Shown here: positions 19,701 to 32,700 of the stretch, in pieces
Layout: every line of letters begins with the position of its first letter
How positions within the stretch are numbered: position 1 is the first letter of the stretch
Origin: Acanthochromis polyacanthus
Lineage: Eukaryota; Chordata; Actinopteri; Pomacentridae
Assembly (NCBI RefSeq): GCF_021347895.1
Contig: NC_067118.1
Coordinates: 42,743,255 to 42,807,254, forward strand
Length of the DNA stretch: 64,000 nucleotides
Reading direction: 5' to 3'
Translations under genes and position numbers: made by a program
Notes under the pieces: generated by a model
What the model saw: the letters and a program-made list of their open reading frames with translations, nothing else
What the model was told of the DNA's origin: nothing
Database searches by the model: none

Positions 19701-22700
19701 GTTTCTCTCTGTCGTCCTCAGGCCCGTTTACAGATGTTGTTACCGCCACTCTGAAGCTCACCAACCCCACAGATAGAAATGTGTGTTTCAAAGTCAAGAC
19801 GACCGCGCCTCGCAGATACTGCGTCCGCCCCAACAGCGGCATCATCGACGCTGGAAACTCCGTCAATGTCTCTGGTTCGTAGACGTTTCTGCATCCTGTA
19901 GAAGCACGAGTGAAAAGTTGAATATCTCGTCCAAACGGCGGAATGATACTGTCACCATCACATATCCACTTTTTAAAAACATGATCATCTATTGTTGATT
20001 TTAGAAAGTTAGAGCGAGGTATTTGGTATCCAAAGGGGATGGAAAATCACTCCTGTTGTGACTCTAATGGTGGGCATTTATTGATCCTTTTGCCCAACAG
20101 GAACACTAAAAAAAGACATAACATCGTATGCTTTTTCCTAATGCAGGTAATGTTATATTGAGGCATCCAGCCCGACATTAAATCTGGTCTCAAACTGATA
20201 TAGTTCCAGTTTTAGCAGAATAAATACATTCTCTAGCTTCCATTGTTGATGCAGCAGTTGCCACCCAAATCATCAGAGGCATCTCTGTAGAATCATTGTT
20301 GTTATAATCTGCACAAAAAGATGGAAAAAAAATACTGACACAATGTTGTCTGGTTCCAAATAAAAGGAGAAATCTGCAGCCGTTGTTGAGAGTGAAGACG
20401 TATAATTGAACAAAGAAATAATTGCCCATGTTTTGATCCAGAATTGTTTTGTAATCAAAGTTTTTATTGAGGTTTTCAATTCAGAAACAACCACAACAAC
20501 ACATACGACAGCCATTTACCTGCTAACGCTAACATTTTGCTACAACAGCAAAAATAAAGCAAATAAGCACCAACAACAAAATAAATAATTAGATGGAATA
20601 ATTATTGATGATAACAATAATTATGTGACTCTAGTGAGTTCATATTGAATAAAATGTGGGAAGTGAAGCCAAACCTGGCAGAGTTTACCTCTAGCATCAT
20701 GTAATCTTGGAATAAACTCTTCCAAAGAGGCTGTATCTGTCATTAACTTCAGCCAGGCTGTAAAACTGGGCCTTACTCTGCTCTGCTGATACACAATTAT
20801 TCAGGCAAAAACATATTAAATATTCCAGAATAATAATAGGTAATCTGAGCTGCATGGGGTGAGAACAGCTGCAATAGTTTGAGCTTTGATTTATCTGACA
20901 TATGACACAAATATAATAATCTTAACTGTGTAAATAATGCAGATAAACCGAATCTTTATTATTCGTTATGACCACAGTCGTCTTAAGTGAGTAAATATTT
21001 ATCCAGTCATTCCAGTGAACCTTTCAGAGCCATGAGTTGCTGCAGGAGAAAGCAGGTCACAGTGTATCGTAGATCTGAAACATTCGTTCAGTTTGTCAGG
21101 TGGAAGAACCAGTTAGTTGTGTTGATTTGCAGCACAAACCTAAATCTCATGCACTTTTCATTGTCAGGTTGCATAATAGTTGTTATGAGGCAATACAGGA
21201 AGTGAGTCTTTCCCTGATGTTCCGGCTCGCCGTTCTGTCTCTGTCCACAGTTATGCTACAGCCGTTTGACTACGACCCCAATGAAAAGAGCAAACACAAA
21301 TTCATGGTGCAGTCCATGCTGGCTCCGTTTGACATGACCGACATGGAGGGAGTGGTGAGTGTCTGAACGGGAAGCAAAGATGTTTAAATCGCCTTAAACC
21401 TGATGACTGAACACTGAGTTTTCCTGATGAAGGCCCTTCAGAAACCTACCTCCAGCTGAACTCTTCAATATTTCTGTTCGCAGTCTCATAAGCAAAACTG
21501 AAACGCATGGCCCAAGCTGATCGATTTGTAATTCACATAATTCTGTAGAGGATCAGTCCTGTGAAGTTACCAAAATAAGAGTCGGTGTCTGAGGCTTTCC
21601 TGAAACTCTTTCCTTCTTCCTGTTCTCGTCCACAGTGGAAGGAAGCGAAGCCTGAGGAGCTGATGGATTCAAAGTTGAGATGTTCATTTGAGATGCCTCT
21701 AGAAAATGACAAAACTGTAAGTGTGCTTGTCTTTTTTACACCACTGTAAGCATTTTCAACATTAACTGTGAGGTCTTTATGCACATTAGTCACATCCTCA
21801 TCAATTCTGCAGACTTTTTCCTCTGATGTATTTTCTTGAAGAATGAGAGCAGGTTGAAGCTCTTCCATAGCATGTCTCTGTAGGACTGCATGATTATTCC
21901 TAAAATGAGAATCACAAATACTTAGATGATGATTATTGTCATGAGCTTTTTCTGCACTTTCACATGTGTACAGAGCACTGCTTTCACTTCCCTGCTAACG
22001 TACAGATCTTTCCGTTTAAATCCTTTTTCACAATGCATCTCCAAGAAGAATCAAAATGTAATAAAACCGAGCCGACCCTTTTATCCATAATTAAATCAAC
22101 AGAGCGCTGCTTTCGCTTTCATGTTGAGCGACACACTGGATATGAGGTGAGGCTGGACAAAGGCAGCGCTGCAGTGAGGTTAATGTTAGCCACTTTATTG
22201 TTCAGCTGCAGTTTGTGCTGTTTGTCAGGTGGAAGAAGGAGCTAGTTCTGTTGATTTGCAGCACAGATCTACATCAAATGCCCTGAATCCAGAACGCATA
22301 TCAACACCAGATGATGGTCTGTAGCCGTCCGTATTCTGCTCCAGACGTTAGAGTTTCTGTTGAATGTTCTTTTACTTTGGCCGCCACGCCAAGCACATTA
22401 TTTCCAGAGTGATGCAGCAGCGACAGCTCGATTTAACTCCATTCACTCCAGTTTTATTTCTATAGCGCCAATTTATAACTTATGTCATCTCACGAAAGAA
22501 TCCAAAGACCTTAAAAATGACAACAAATGCAAATAAGTCCCTCTGAGGAAACACCTGACTACAGCAGGTAGAAAGCAGCTAATCATGTTTGATTAACTCA
22601 TGAAAGACCAAATCATTTCAGAACTCCTATGTGGTTAATCGTGCAGCCCTACATTCTCTTTTGCTCAGTGTTTTTTCAGTCTCCTACCTTCCAGCATCAC

Positions 22701-24872
22701 TGTACCACCCATTACATGATTTATTTATTCATTTCTGGTTTTCTTGTCTGCTTTTTCATCTGGATCCCTGTCACTCCTCTGCACGGCTCCCCTCCTCTCA
22801 TCCCACCCATCCACCCTCGCTCTCTCTCCACAGCATGAGAGTGAAAGCAACAAAACTGTGTCTTCCTCTACCTCTGTTAAGACCGAGCACTCTGTGCTGC
22901 CCAAGTCAGCCAGCGCCTCGCTGGACGACGGAGAGGTGAAGAAGATCATGGAGGAGTGCAAGAGGCTGCAGATGGAGGTTCAGAGGCTACGGGAAGAAAA
23001 CAAACAGATCAGGGTGAGACGGCTTGTTCTTCATCTGGATGGATGGATGGAAGGATGGATGAATGATAGATGATAGACTATAGATGGAAGGATGGATGGA
23101 TGGATGATAGATGATAGACGATGGATGGATGGATGATAGACAGACTATAGATAGATGGATGGATGGATGGATGAATGATAGATGATAGACTATAGATGGA
23201 AGGATGGATGGATGGATGATAGATGATAGACTATAGATGGAAGGATGGATGGATGGATGATAGATGATAGACTATAGATGGAAGGATGGATGGATGGATG
23301 GATGGATGATAGATGATAGACTATGGAAGGATGGATGGATGGATGGATGATAGATGATAGACTATAGATGGAAGGATGGATGGATGGATGATAGATGATA
23401 GACTATAGATGGATGGATGGATGATAGACAGACTATAGATAGATGGATGGATGGATGGATGGATGATAGACAGACTATAGATAGATGGATGGATGATAGA
23501 TGATAGACTATAGATGGATGGATGGATGGATGATAGACTATGGATGGATGATAGACTATGGATGGATGATAGACTATGGATGGATGATAGACAGACTATA
23601 GATGGAAGGATGGATGGATGATAGACAGACTATAGATGGATGGATGATAGATGATAGACTGTAGATGGATGGATGGATGGATGGATGATAGATGGACTAT
23701 GGATGGATGATAGACTATAGATGGATGGATGGATGATAGACAGACTATAGATAGCTGGATGGATGATAGACTATAGATGGATGGATGATAGACTATAGAC
23801 ATATGGATGGACGTATACTTTATTAATCCGGAGGTAGGTGAAAGTATTCAGCAGGTTACATACAGCAGCATAAATAACAAAAAGGCAAAACATTCAGGTT
23901 AGTTTCTGTTCAATACTATAAACAAGACACTTCTAATTTCACAATCTATAGAACTACTAAATGTAATTAAAACTGAATATTTACACATTTCGAGGCACCG
24001 TGGTTTAGCTCGGTTGTGCACTTCTTCTATCGTACATGTTGTCGTGAAGTTTCAGTCTTAGTCATCATCTGACACAAACTGAGGGGTCTGAAACATAAAA
24101 CCTGTTTTACTGAAGAGTCATGAAACAAACGGCAGATATTTAATCTGGATGTTGTGAGAGTGAAGCTCAAAACTGCTTCAGATTTTCAAAAAAAATTCCT
24201 CCCAGCTGTTGTTTTGGTAAATTATTACCTTATGATTCTGGATGAATGAAAAGCTGCTTATGTTATTTAAATATTATTTTTTTTAATATTGAACAATAAA
24301 AAATATTTTCTAACATCACACAGACTGATAACACATTCCCCACCAGGAATATAGTTCAGCAGCCTTTTAGTGATTAAATTAATAATTAATAGGCTGCTTC
24401 AGTCTGAACACTCCTCTGTTATCTACCAACCAGAGCGACGCTATTGGCTGCAGCTAGAAGTCACCAAATGATGTCATCAGACCGGCCTGTTTGTTTTTCA
24501 ATCTTCAAGGAAAAACCCCACAAAAATCCGTCTGCATGTTTGTTTTATGGATGTTAGAGAGTCCGTTTCAGAAGAAGTGGGAGGAAGTGACGGAGGTTCA
24601 GATGCAGCAGGAGCTCATCCTGACTCATTAATGCTGAGTCACTGTTTAAACGCTTTGTGATCAGAAATAAGATCCGTTGAAAGAATTCAGGCATTGTCTG
24701 TCAGTCAAGTCAAAGCTCCACGGTTTGATTGTTTTAGTACAAGAACAGTAGTGAGGCTTTTGTTCGCTACGTTCTGAATCTAAATCCACCAAAACTCCTC
24801 TTTGGATTTTGATTTAATGCTCTGATTTCTGAATTTGAAGAATCATACATCTATAGGCGTCCAGACACTGTG

Positions 24873-24914
<42 letters not shown>

Positions 24915-26050
24915 ATCTCAGACCAAAGGTACCAGCGGTGAGAGAATGGTGGAGATAACTTTGGTGTTGGCTCTAAATCGGTGGTCCTACGTCCCACTGT
25001 GAGACAGGTTCAAGGACGGCTGTTGTCATGGCGACCAAAGACAAGCGGCTGTAAAATTCTAACTGTCAGAATTTCTGTGTGACCATCTCACAGTGTGATG
25101 CTGCTGGACCTACAACAACTAACTAACCAATAGAAATGCAGGATGAAATGATGCACTGATCAGCACCACACTGGAGCTACACCCAGATAGATGTGTTTGG
25201 TTTGAAATGACAGACCGCGACAGTAGATGCTAACGTAAAATGCTAGTACATGCTAACAAGAACTTTCTTCAAGCTTCCTTTGCAAAACTAGCATCTCAAA
25301 TTATGCTTTCTTTCTTTTTGGTTCTCCACTGTAAGATAAAGTTCAACACATCTATGGAAGCAGAACAACCAAATTTCAAAACACAAAATATTGACAAAAA
25401 TGACAAACAACAAAAGCAAGAAACAAAATGAGACAAACGACGTGACACAAACCAAGAAAGTGACAAAATGTAGACAAAAAAGTTGCAAAAAATATACAAA
25501 TGAGACAAAAAATGACAAAACTGAAACAAAATGATAAAAATGTGATAAAAGTCAGACAAAAAAACAGACAAAATATTACAAAAATGAGACACAAAATGAC
25601 AAAAGAAAAGTTTAGTATTTAACTTTCTGATCCAAACAACTTGTCATGGTCTAGAAATGATTTTAAATTTATAGTTTTACTAATTTACAATCTGCAGTTA
25701 ATGTCTTCTCTGTAGTTTTTACACTTTGAGGGCCGGATTGGACCCTCTGGAGGACCACTTTTGGACCACGGGCCTCATGTTGGACACCCCTGGTCTATCT
25801 GTAGCATTTTAATTTGAGGACCTCCTGTATTTTAAACCTGTCTCTGACCTATTTGAACTCCGTCTGACTCCTCTCTCCGTCTCAGGAGGACGACGGCCTG
25901 CGGAAGAGGAAGGTGACCTCCATGGCTGCTCCTCACTCCTCCAGCATGGCGACCACGGCCATGAGGGACGAAGGCCTGAGCACCCGTGTCCTGGCGCTCT
26001 GCGTCCTCTTCTTCGTGATCGGAGTCATCATTGGCAAGCTGGCCCTGTAG
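16757..26050 (+). CDS. vapb: VAMP-associated protein B (ER contact-site tether)
   Basis: Exons: 16757-16814, 19722-19874, 21251-21354, 21636-21716, 22834-23013 and 25886-26050, giving 246 aa (human VAPB is 243). It is a tail-anchored ER protein whose MSP domain binds FFAT-motif partners such as lipid-transfer proteins at membrane contact sites. The MSP domain spans about residues 7-124 and includes [14 protein letters not shown]; Pro56, the residue altered in human ALS8, is present. A coiled coil runs about 160-200 ([12 protein letters not shown]...), and a C-terminal anchor ends [11 protein letters not shown]. The sequence fits VAPB better than VAPA, from the [16 protein letters not shown] stretch and the tail. 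The donor after exon 2 is gttcgt, a weak match to consensus. Introns 1 and 5 carry large repeat arrays. Confidence 0.97.
17361..17579. repeat. Dispersed repeat shared with 29222-29457
   Basis: It starts tcagaatcagctttaatggc and runs through gttggtgtcaccctcagaat to tgcaacatgataatt. The same order of blocks occurs at 29222-29457. The tcagaatcag...ttta start suggests the tail of a LINE read on the opposite strand. Confidence 0.6.
18204..19345 (-). repeat. Triplicated Rex1-like LINE tail segment in vapb intron 1
   Basis: Three tandem copies start with cttagac at 18204, 18679 and 19114 (periods of about 475 and 435 bp). Each carries actttattaatcc...gagggaaa or remnants of it, then caataagacaacac and aagaatatagaa blocks. 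Copies 1 and 2 also share actatcaccgtgacaaa. The actttattaatcc-gaggg motif is the reverse complement of a Rex1-type LINE 3' end. Confidence 0.7.
21080..21150. repeat. Intronic segment duplicated in vapb introns 2 and 4
   Basis: tttgtcaggtggaagaa...gttgatttgcagcaca recurs at 22205-22270 in vapb intron 4. Its origin is unknown. Confidence 0.6.
23032..23815. repeat. ~780-bp GATG/GATA minisatellite in vapb intron 5
   Basis: Irregular higher-order array of ggatggat, gatagatgatagac and tatagat blocks, beginning about 20 bp after the exon 22834-23013 donor and ending at a LINE tail (23812 on). Confidence 0.95.
23812..23990 (-). mobile_element. Rex1-like LINE 3'-tail fragment
   Basis: atactttattaatccggagg, followed by gcaggttacatacagcagca, is the reverse complement of a Rex1-type LINE tail. 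It abuts the GATG/GATA array, which would be its 3' microsatellite tail. Confidence 0.6.
24876..24911. repeat. 36-base poly-T tract
   Basis: Uninterrupted run of T in vapb intron 5. Its length is uncertain because homopolymers are error-prone. Confidence 0.9.
25376..25792 (-). mobile_element. hAT-like element, fragment in vapb intron 5
   Basis: On the minus strand it starts at the right end (caggggtgtccaacatgagg at 25792 going left) and is cut off within the ttttgtc-type core. Confidence 0.7.
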
Positions 26051-27810
26051 AGACACAGACGGACAGAGCTCAGTGACGGACGGACGGACGGCGTGCTCAG
26101 GAGGACACGTGTCAGTGATGGCAGCGGGGATGTCTTCTGGGTTTATGTTGATCTGTTTGTTTGGGTTGTTTTTTTTGTTTTTAACATTTAAAGGCAATAT
26201 CATGATGGTTTGTTTGGATGGAAAATAATTTAAAGTGTAAAACGAAGGAAGGCGATCCCAAGTTAAACCATGAGAGCGAGCGTTTCTGTCACAACTCCTG
26301 CCTTTTTCTTTTCTTTTTGTGAAATGATCTGATCTGTGCTTTCCGTCCATCTCTACTTCCTAAATGATCTTCCCCGACTTGCACAGATATCAGTTAGTGG
26401 TTTGTGGAAGCGGCTACAGGCTGGCTGAATGTTTAAAGTCTTTCATTGATTCTTTAAGTTCCTCGCTCACGTCGTCTTTCACAAAAGCTCTAACACTCCT
26501 CTGATAATCTCTCTTCCACTTATTACTGTTAATCTGCCAGGAGAGGCCACCGATCAGTCAAAGACTTTTTTTTTCTAGACTCAAACTTCATGTATCGTCT
26601 TCTGAACAGTTTGTGGTATAAATATGAGCCAGTAGAAGCTGCGTGTGTGTGCGTCCTGTTGATTTCTTTCTTTTTTTTTTGACGTGACTGACTGTGTGTG
26701 GATGTTTTTATGTGAGGAGACCACAAACGGTGAAATCACAGGCTGTTTTAGAACAAAGGAAGAGGGCTGGTTTTAAAAAATAAGTCACCTGAACAGATTT
26801 CCTGTACACGGCTGAAAAACGGGGGTGTTTGTCGCAAATCACATTAAAACGTTTGATTATTTCATACCAAGGAATCTGTAGAAACTCAATAAATCTATAA
26901 ATGTTTGGGCCGTGTGTAAAATTCTGATAAAAATCCAGATTGTGATGAAGAATCCGTGCTGCTCGGTGATCTTTTTAAGAAGCAAAGCTGTAATTTAGTG
27001 CAAGGCATCAGATGATTTCTTGATTTTTTTTTTTTTCTTTTGCTTCCTCAGGTCCAGAGAGTGACGCTAGACTGAAAAAAAGAGAAATTTTCCGCCCTTA
27101 AAGCCGTGGACGTGTCATGCAAAACCAAACATTTTCAATATCCAACACAGAGTCTGTAACACGTAGTTCTGGCCGCCTTGTTTAATTTCGCCCATGGAGT
27201 ATTGAATTAGCGTCCTCTGGTGTATTACAGCAGCTGTTTGCTTTATTTTTTCTTGTATTCTCATGTAGCCACGATGCTTCTGTTGTTTATAATACTCAAA
27301 TGCACTATATTCAACCGTGCACTCTGCAGTTTGCATGAAATGGCCTGGATTTATTCTGATTTTATTTCTTTTTGAGTGTTTGAAATTATATTAGCAAAAC
27401 AAACAAAAAAGAAATCCTGTCTTTACAAAAGGGACCATCTTGAGTCTGGTTTTTCAGTTGGTGTGTTTTTGTTTCCTTTTCGATCATCTTTTCCGTTTGT
27501 TTCCTGTTTTGTTTTTTTTTTGTTTTTTTGGGCTCTGGTGGTTGTGAGATAACACAGCTGTATTGTCTTGGCTATCACATGACCATTGGGTTGTTAAGGC
27601 AAAAAAAAAGAGAAAAAAGAATAAATATCTGCATTTTTTGGTTGCCTGAGAGAGCAGAGACGTGTGGAGGAGGATGGACCTGTGAATACACACTACATTA
27701 AAGAAAAAACATGCGCTTCACACCTGCAGAGATACAGTCACAGCGATGTAATCACACCGTAATTGGATACTCTTTTTGTATGTACATAAAAATAAAAGTA
27801 CTTAAAAAGA
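26051..27810 (+). other. vapb: vapb 3' UTR
   Basis: Long unique AT-rich sequence after the stop. AATAAA occurs at 26888-26893 and again at 27791-27796, so a long UTR of about 1.75 kb is likely. There is no coding content. Confidence 0.55.
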
Positions 27811-28158
27811 TAACTGGCAAAGTTATTAACATACTGTAGTAAAAGGAAGAAAATTAAACAACCACCATGGATCATGTAGCATCATAACGAATTAAAATAC
27901 ATAAACCCCCAAATGTCTGTGGAAACTTTACTGTCTTCTTATTCAGGAAAGAAACTGTGTGGAAGAGAAACATGGCGACACAAACACTGATGTTAAGGAT
28001 AATTAGCAGATTAATTAAAGGGGCGTTCCACTGATTGAAGACCAGAGTTTAATCACCACAGGGGGGAACCGCTCACTGCAAAACAGCACTGATGATCAGT
28101 TTAACTGCAAGAAGGGTTAGAAAGAAATTAATATTTATTAGATAAGGACGATCTGGAG

Positions 28159-28560
28159 CAGGAGAGTCCAACTCATTCTAGTCCAGGTTCTACATTCAGT
28201 CCAGTTTGATCTGGACTGGTAAAATCACAGCATAATCTCTAAATAACCACAATTTCTCCAGTTTTTTCCTTTGTTATAATGCAAAAAAGTACATTCTGAA
28301 AATATTCACATTTAAGGAACTATCTTTTTTACAAAACATGAACAACCTGAATTTTCTTAAGAAAAATAAGTTTAATTTTAACAATATTATGCCTCGGCCC
28401 ATCATTCACATTAAATATATTACAAAAATGAGACAAAATGACAAAAAAGGAGAAACAAAACAGCAAAGAGACAAAAAAAATACACAAATGAGATGGAAAA
28501 ATGACCAAAAAAAAGCAGACTAGTGGAAGAGCAAAGAAAAGCAAAGATAATTCTGTAATA
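28159..28560 (-). mobile_element. hAT-like element, 3'-end fragment
   Basis: It begins caggagagtccaactcattc, the reverse-complemented 3' end, and runs to aaaacaaaatgac-type core before losing similarity. Confidence 0.7.
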
Positions 28561-29221
28561 CATAAATCTGGCTTTTTCCCTAATATCTGATTTTTCAGAA
28601 AATGTTTGATCATTTGGCCATTATTTATTTGGCAGATGAATGTAAAAATCATCCAACAGACATCTGAAACCACCAGGCCTAATCTTTAATGATGTGCTGT
28701 ATTTTAAAAGCTTGCTGCATTGTCCACTGTATAAAATATTCATCTTACAGTGAACTAAAACTGTCAGACAAATGCAGTAGAGTTAAAAGTGTAAAGTAGC
28801 AGAAAGATAAGATAAGATCAACTTTATTCATTCCGGAGGAAATAGTTTTGCCAGAGTACAGTAAACAAAGGTTAGTGAAATACACACGACTACACACAGG
28901 TTAGTAGTTAAATCGAAATAATATTAGAAATAAAAATACAAAGTACAAAATGCAAAATGTTTAAGTGGATGCCGAGGAATATTGTCTAAAAAAATATGAA
29001 AATGAATAAATAAAACAACACAACTACAAAATGTAAACTGTAAACTAAATAACAAGAAACAGATCAACAGAAAGTGAACTGAAAGTAAATTAGAATATCT
29101 AAATAACTAATATTTAAATTAATGTAAACTGGATATACTGAAATAATATACAAGTACCTCAAAATTCGACTTAAAAACAGCACTTGAGTAAATGTACTTA
29201 GTTACATTCCACCACTATATT

Positions 29222-29457
29222 AATCAGAATCAGAATCAGCTTAAATGGCCAAGTATGTGCACAACATACAAGTAATTTGGTTTCAGTTGTTGGTGTCACC
29301 CTAGAAATAAGGAAAGAGAAGAATAAAAAAAGAAACTATAGAAGGAAGAACAGGGAAAAAATAGTAGTAATGAAAATAAATATAACACAATACGTACAGA
29401 TATTTACAAGCTAGAAATGAAAATTTAAACACAATAGTGCAACATGATAATTACTAC
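29222..29457. repeat. Dispersed repeat shared with 17361-17579
   Basis: cagaatcagcttaaatggcc...gttggtgtcaccctagaaat...tgcaacatgataatt: same blocks and spacing as in vapb intron 1, with a small insertion. Confidence 0.6.
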
Positions 29458-29590
29458 TAATTTGGAGGTGTTTTCACTGAAGAATAATTCTGAAAACTGA
29501 GTAAAAATGGTTGGAAACACACCGAGGGATCTGCTGCAGTAACGTGCAGTCGCTGCAATTGTCCAGCAGATGGAGGCAGAGAGTCACTAG

Positions 29591-29753
29591 GCAACGCCCA
29601 CTGACGTAATCGGGCCTAATCCAGGAAGTGGAAAAACATCAACAATCCTTCCAGATTCCAAGAGTTGGAGTAGCTTAGCACGGAGCTAGCCTCAGCTGGG
29701 TTTTCTCTTCTGTTGTTTTTTTTTTATAGGAAGCGTTTTGTAGTGTCCCAGAT
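29591..29753 (+). promoter_or_regulatory. chmp4b: chmp4b promoter and 5' UTR
   Basis: It contains tgacgtaa (29602-29609, CRE-like) and caggaagtg (29622-29630, ETS-like). Just before the start codon is an 11-T run ending atag (29730), which reads like a splice acceptor, so a 5' UTR intron ending there is possible. The start site is unknown. Confidence 0.45.
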
Positions 29754-32700
29754 ATGTCGACGTTATTAAACAAGCTGTTCGGAGGAGGAGGAAAAGGAGG
29801 GAAAGGACCGAGTCCTCAGGAGGCGATCCAGAAGCTCCGGGAGACGGAGGAGATGCTAACCAAGAAACAGGAATTTCTAGAGAAGAAAATCGAGCAGGAA
29901 TTGCAGATCGCCAAGAAAAACGGCACGAAAAACAAAAGAGGTGAGACAGCGGGGCGTTATTTGCATGGAGGCTCTGCTTTTACTCCTCTAATTTTCTGGT
30001 CAACAAGCAGAAGCTAAATGTCAGCTAGCACGTTAGCTCAGCTGGCTAACTTCCCCGAGCTGGAACTGTTGGGAGCTTCACGGCCTCAGATGGGAGGATA
30101 TTTCATGGATAACGTGATTATGTAACCTATTAGCACCGCGCTGAGGCCAACCGTGGCTTTTAATAACCTCTCTCTGCTGATCGTTTTGTGATCGATCAGC
30201 ATTATTTCAGAGGATTTGGTTCAAGGTGTGGCAGCGTCCTGCTGCAGATAGAGACACTGACACTAGAGGAGGGTTAGGGATGGAATAGACTGGATAATAA
30301 AGTCTTTATTAAACAGTCTATGGGTCAGGGTTGAGTTCAGGTGCTGCTGATCTGTGCCAGGGAGGTGGGTGTGTTTGCACCTTGATCACAGGCTCCTATG
30401 GAAACCTCCAGCAACCTGAATAGAATAATCGAGGCGTGTCAAACTCATTCCAGTTCAGGTTCCACATTCAGTCCAGTTTGTTCTCCAGTGATCCAGACCA
30501 GTAAAACCACAGCATAATGAAGTATAAACAACCACAACTCCTAATGGTTCCTTTGTTTTAGCGCAAAAAAAGTACGTTCTGAAAATGTTGACATTTAGGG
30601 AATTATCTTTTTACTAAACATCATGAACAACCTGAAATTTCTGAAGAAAAATAAGTTCAGTTTCATCAACATTCATCCTCACTTTATCATTTCCACATTA
30701 CAGCTTCCAGATCACAGAGTGTCTACAAAGGAACACAACATTTAGTCACCTGGAGCTGAACTACAGAGGATTTTACTTTATGATCAAAATGACAAAGGTC
30801 AAACAAAAAAACCTAGACAAATTCTGACAAAAATGAGACACAAAATGACAAAAAACAAAACAAATATCATGTAAATAAAACTACTCAGTCTTAACTGATG
30901 TTTAGTCTTAGTAGGTTGATTTCCTGATGATGTTTGAATTGCACGGTTACGATCTATTTATTGAATTTGTTTCCGTTATTCATAGTAAAGCACTCTGTTT
31001 TCAAAAGATGCTCAACATTAACATTATTATTAGCTTTATTGATGTTTCCTTCTCAGCCCCACAGAGGTTGACAGAATGACTCTAACAGTCTGTCAGGTAG
31101 TCAGGAGCTGCTATTGGAGGTCAGATGACTGCTGTTGACGATACTTTACACTTTTTCCACTCCGCCTCTCGCCGGCTATATTTAATTATCTCTATTGTAG
31201 TCTGAGCTGTCAGTGAAAGGATTTACTTTCTGATTCCTCTCTACGGTGGAGATCAGAAAGCAGAAGCTGTGGCTGCTTCATCATGTTCCTAATCAGGCTG
31301 TTAAGGAAGAAAACAGAGCTCCATGATTCATAAGCTTCTCCTAATTGTCTCTGAGTTATGTTTCAGCAGTAAAACTGTGTTTGAGCTGTTCTGTTGATCC
31401 TGAATCCTTCCTTCTTCTTTTCCTTTCTGTCCCCAGCGGCGCTGCAGGCTTTGAAAAGAAAGAAGCGGTACGAGAAGCAGCTGGCCCAGATCGATGGAAC
31501 ACTGTCGACCATCGAGTTCCAGAGGGAGGCTCTGGAGAACGCCAACACCAACACGGAAGTGCTCAAGAACATGGGATTCGCTGCCAAGGCCATGAAGTCT
31601 GCTCACGAAAACATGTAAGCTACCAGACAGTCATTAGCCCTGGAAAACCCACAACAACAGTTTTATTATTTGAAATTATCATTTTCTATTATTTATGTAT
31701 GTATATATGCACAGTTGTGCTCATAAATGTGCATACCATGGCAGAATTAGTAAAATATCCACCATTCTTTAATGAAAACGTGAACGAACAAATACGACTG
31801 CCTTCATTTGACCACGGAAAGAATAAAAAAAGTCTGGTGGAAATATTATGAGGGATTTGCTCTGCTGTTAATAAAATATAAAGAATTTGACCCTGATAAT
31901 CCTCTCCAATCCAAATCCATCAACATGTGATATTGTATGATCCCAGAGCACTGAGAAAACAAACATCTAGTGTCTGCAGCTCAGATTCTTCATTCACATT
32001 TCTGTGCCTGAATGCATCTTTCTGCTTTAAAGGTTAAACAGACATCAGTGTTTAAATATGAACCGTGTTTTAAATTCATCCCTCTGCCAAAAAATCAGCT
32101 CGTCAACATAAACAAATCTGTTTAAAAGCTGTATGACTGGATGAGTTTGGCTCACATGGAGCTTCTTTCCGTCTCTCTACTGTCTCAGGGACATCGATAA
32201 GGTGGACGATCTGATGCAGGACATCACAGAGCAGCAGGAGCTCGCCCAGGAGATCTCTGATGCCATCTCCAAACCCGTTGGCTTCGGGGAGGAGTTTGAC
32301 GAGGTTAGTGGAGCTTCTGCGCATGTTGAAGTTTTACTTTCCGCTGATGGTGGTTCATCCTGTCTCTGGATCAGACCTCTGAAACTTCTAATATTTTCTT
32401 TAAGAACATTCACAAAAAAAGTGAACTTCCGATGTCCACATTTTCTACATTTTTGGGAAATCTTTGAACATTTTTGGTGGAAACAAGAAATGTTAAAAAT
32501 GTTTCTTAAGAACATTCAGATAAAAATCAACCAAAATCCAGTGAACTTTGCTGGATTTTGGTTGATTTTTATGTGAATGTTCTTAAAGAAAATATTAGAA
32601 GTTTCACTGATATGTATAGAATCATTTTAGATATTTTTAAGATTTTTTTGGAAGATTTTTACTCATTTTTTCAAAATATTTACAAGAATTTTTTTTGCCA

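Larger units (their letters stand above)
27811..29590. other. vapb-chmp4b intergenic region
   Basis: No gene is seen. It holds a hAT fragment (28159-28560), a LINE tail read on the minus strand (28805-28900, gataagatcaactttattca...ccggagg), and the repeat at 29222-29457 shared with vapb intron 1. The rest is AT-rich and unremarkable. Confidence 0.6.

Noticed and set aside
24912..25200. Possible SINE after the poly-T tract.
   Set aside because: aggttcaaggac resembles a B box, but no A box at proper spacing is visible.
25832..26350. 172-codon minus-strand ORF.
   Set aside because: Antisense shadow of vapb's last coding exon and 3' UTR.
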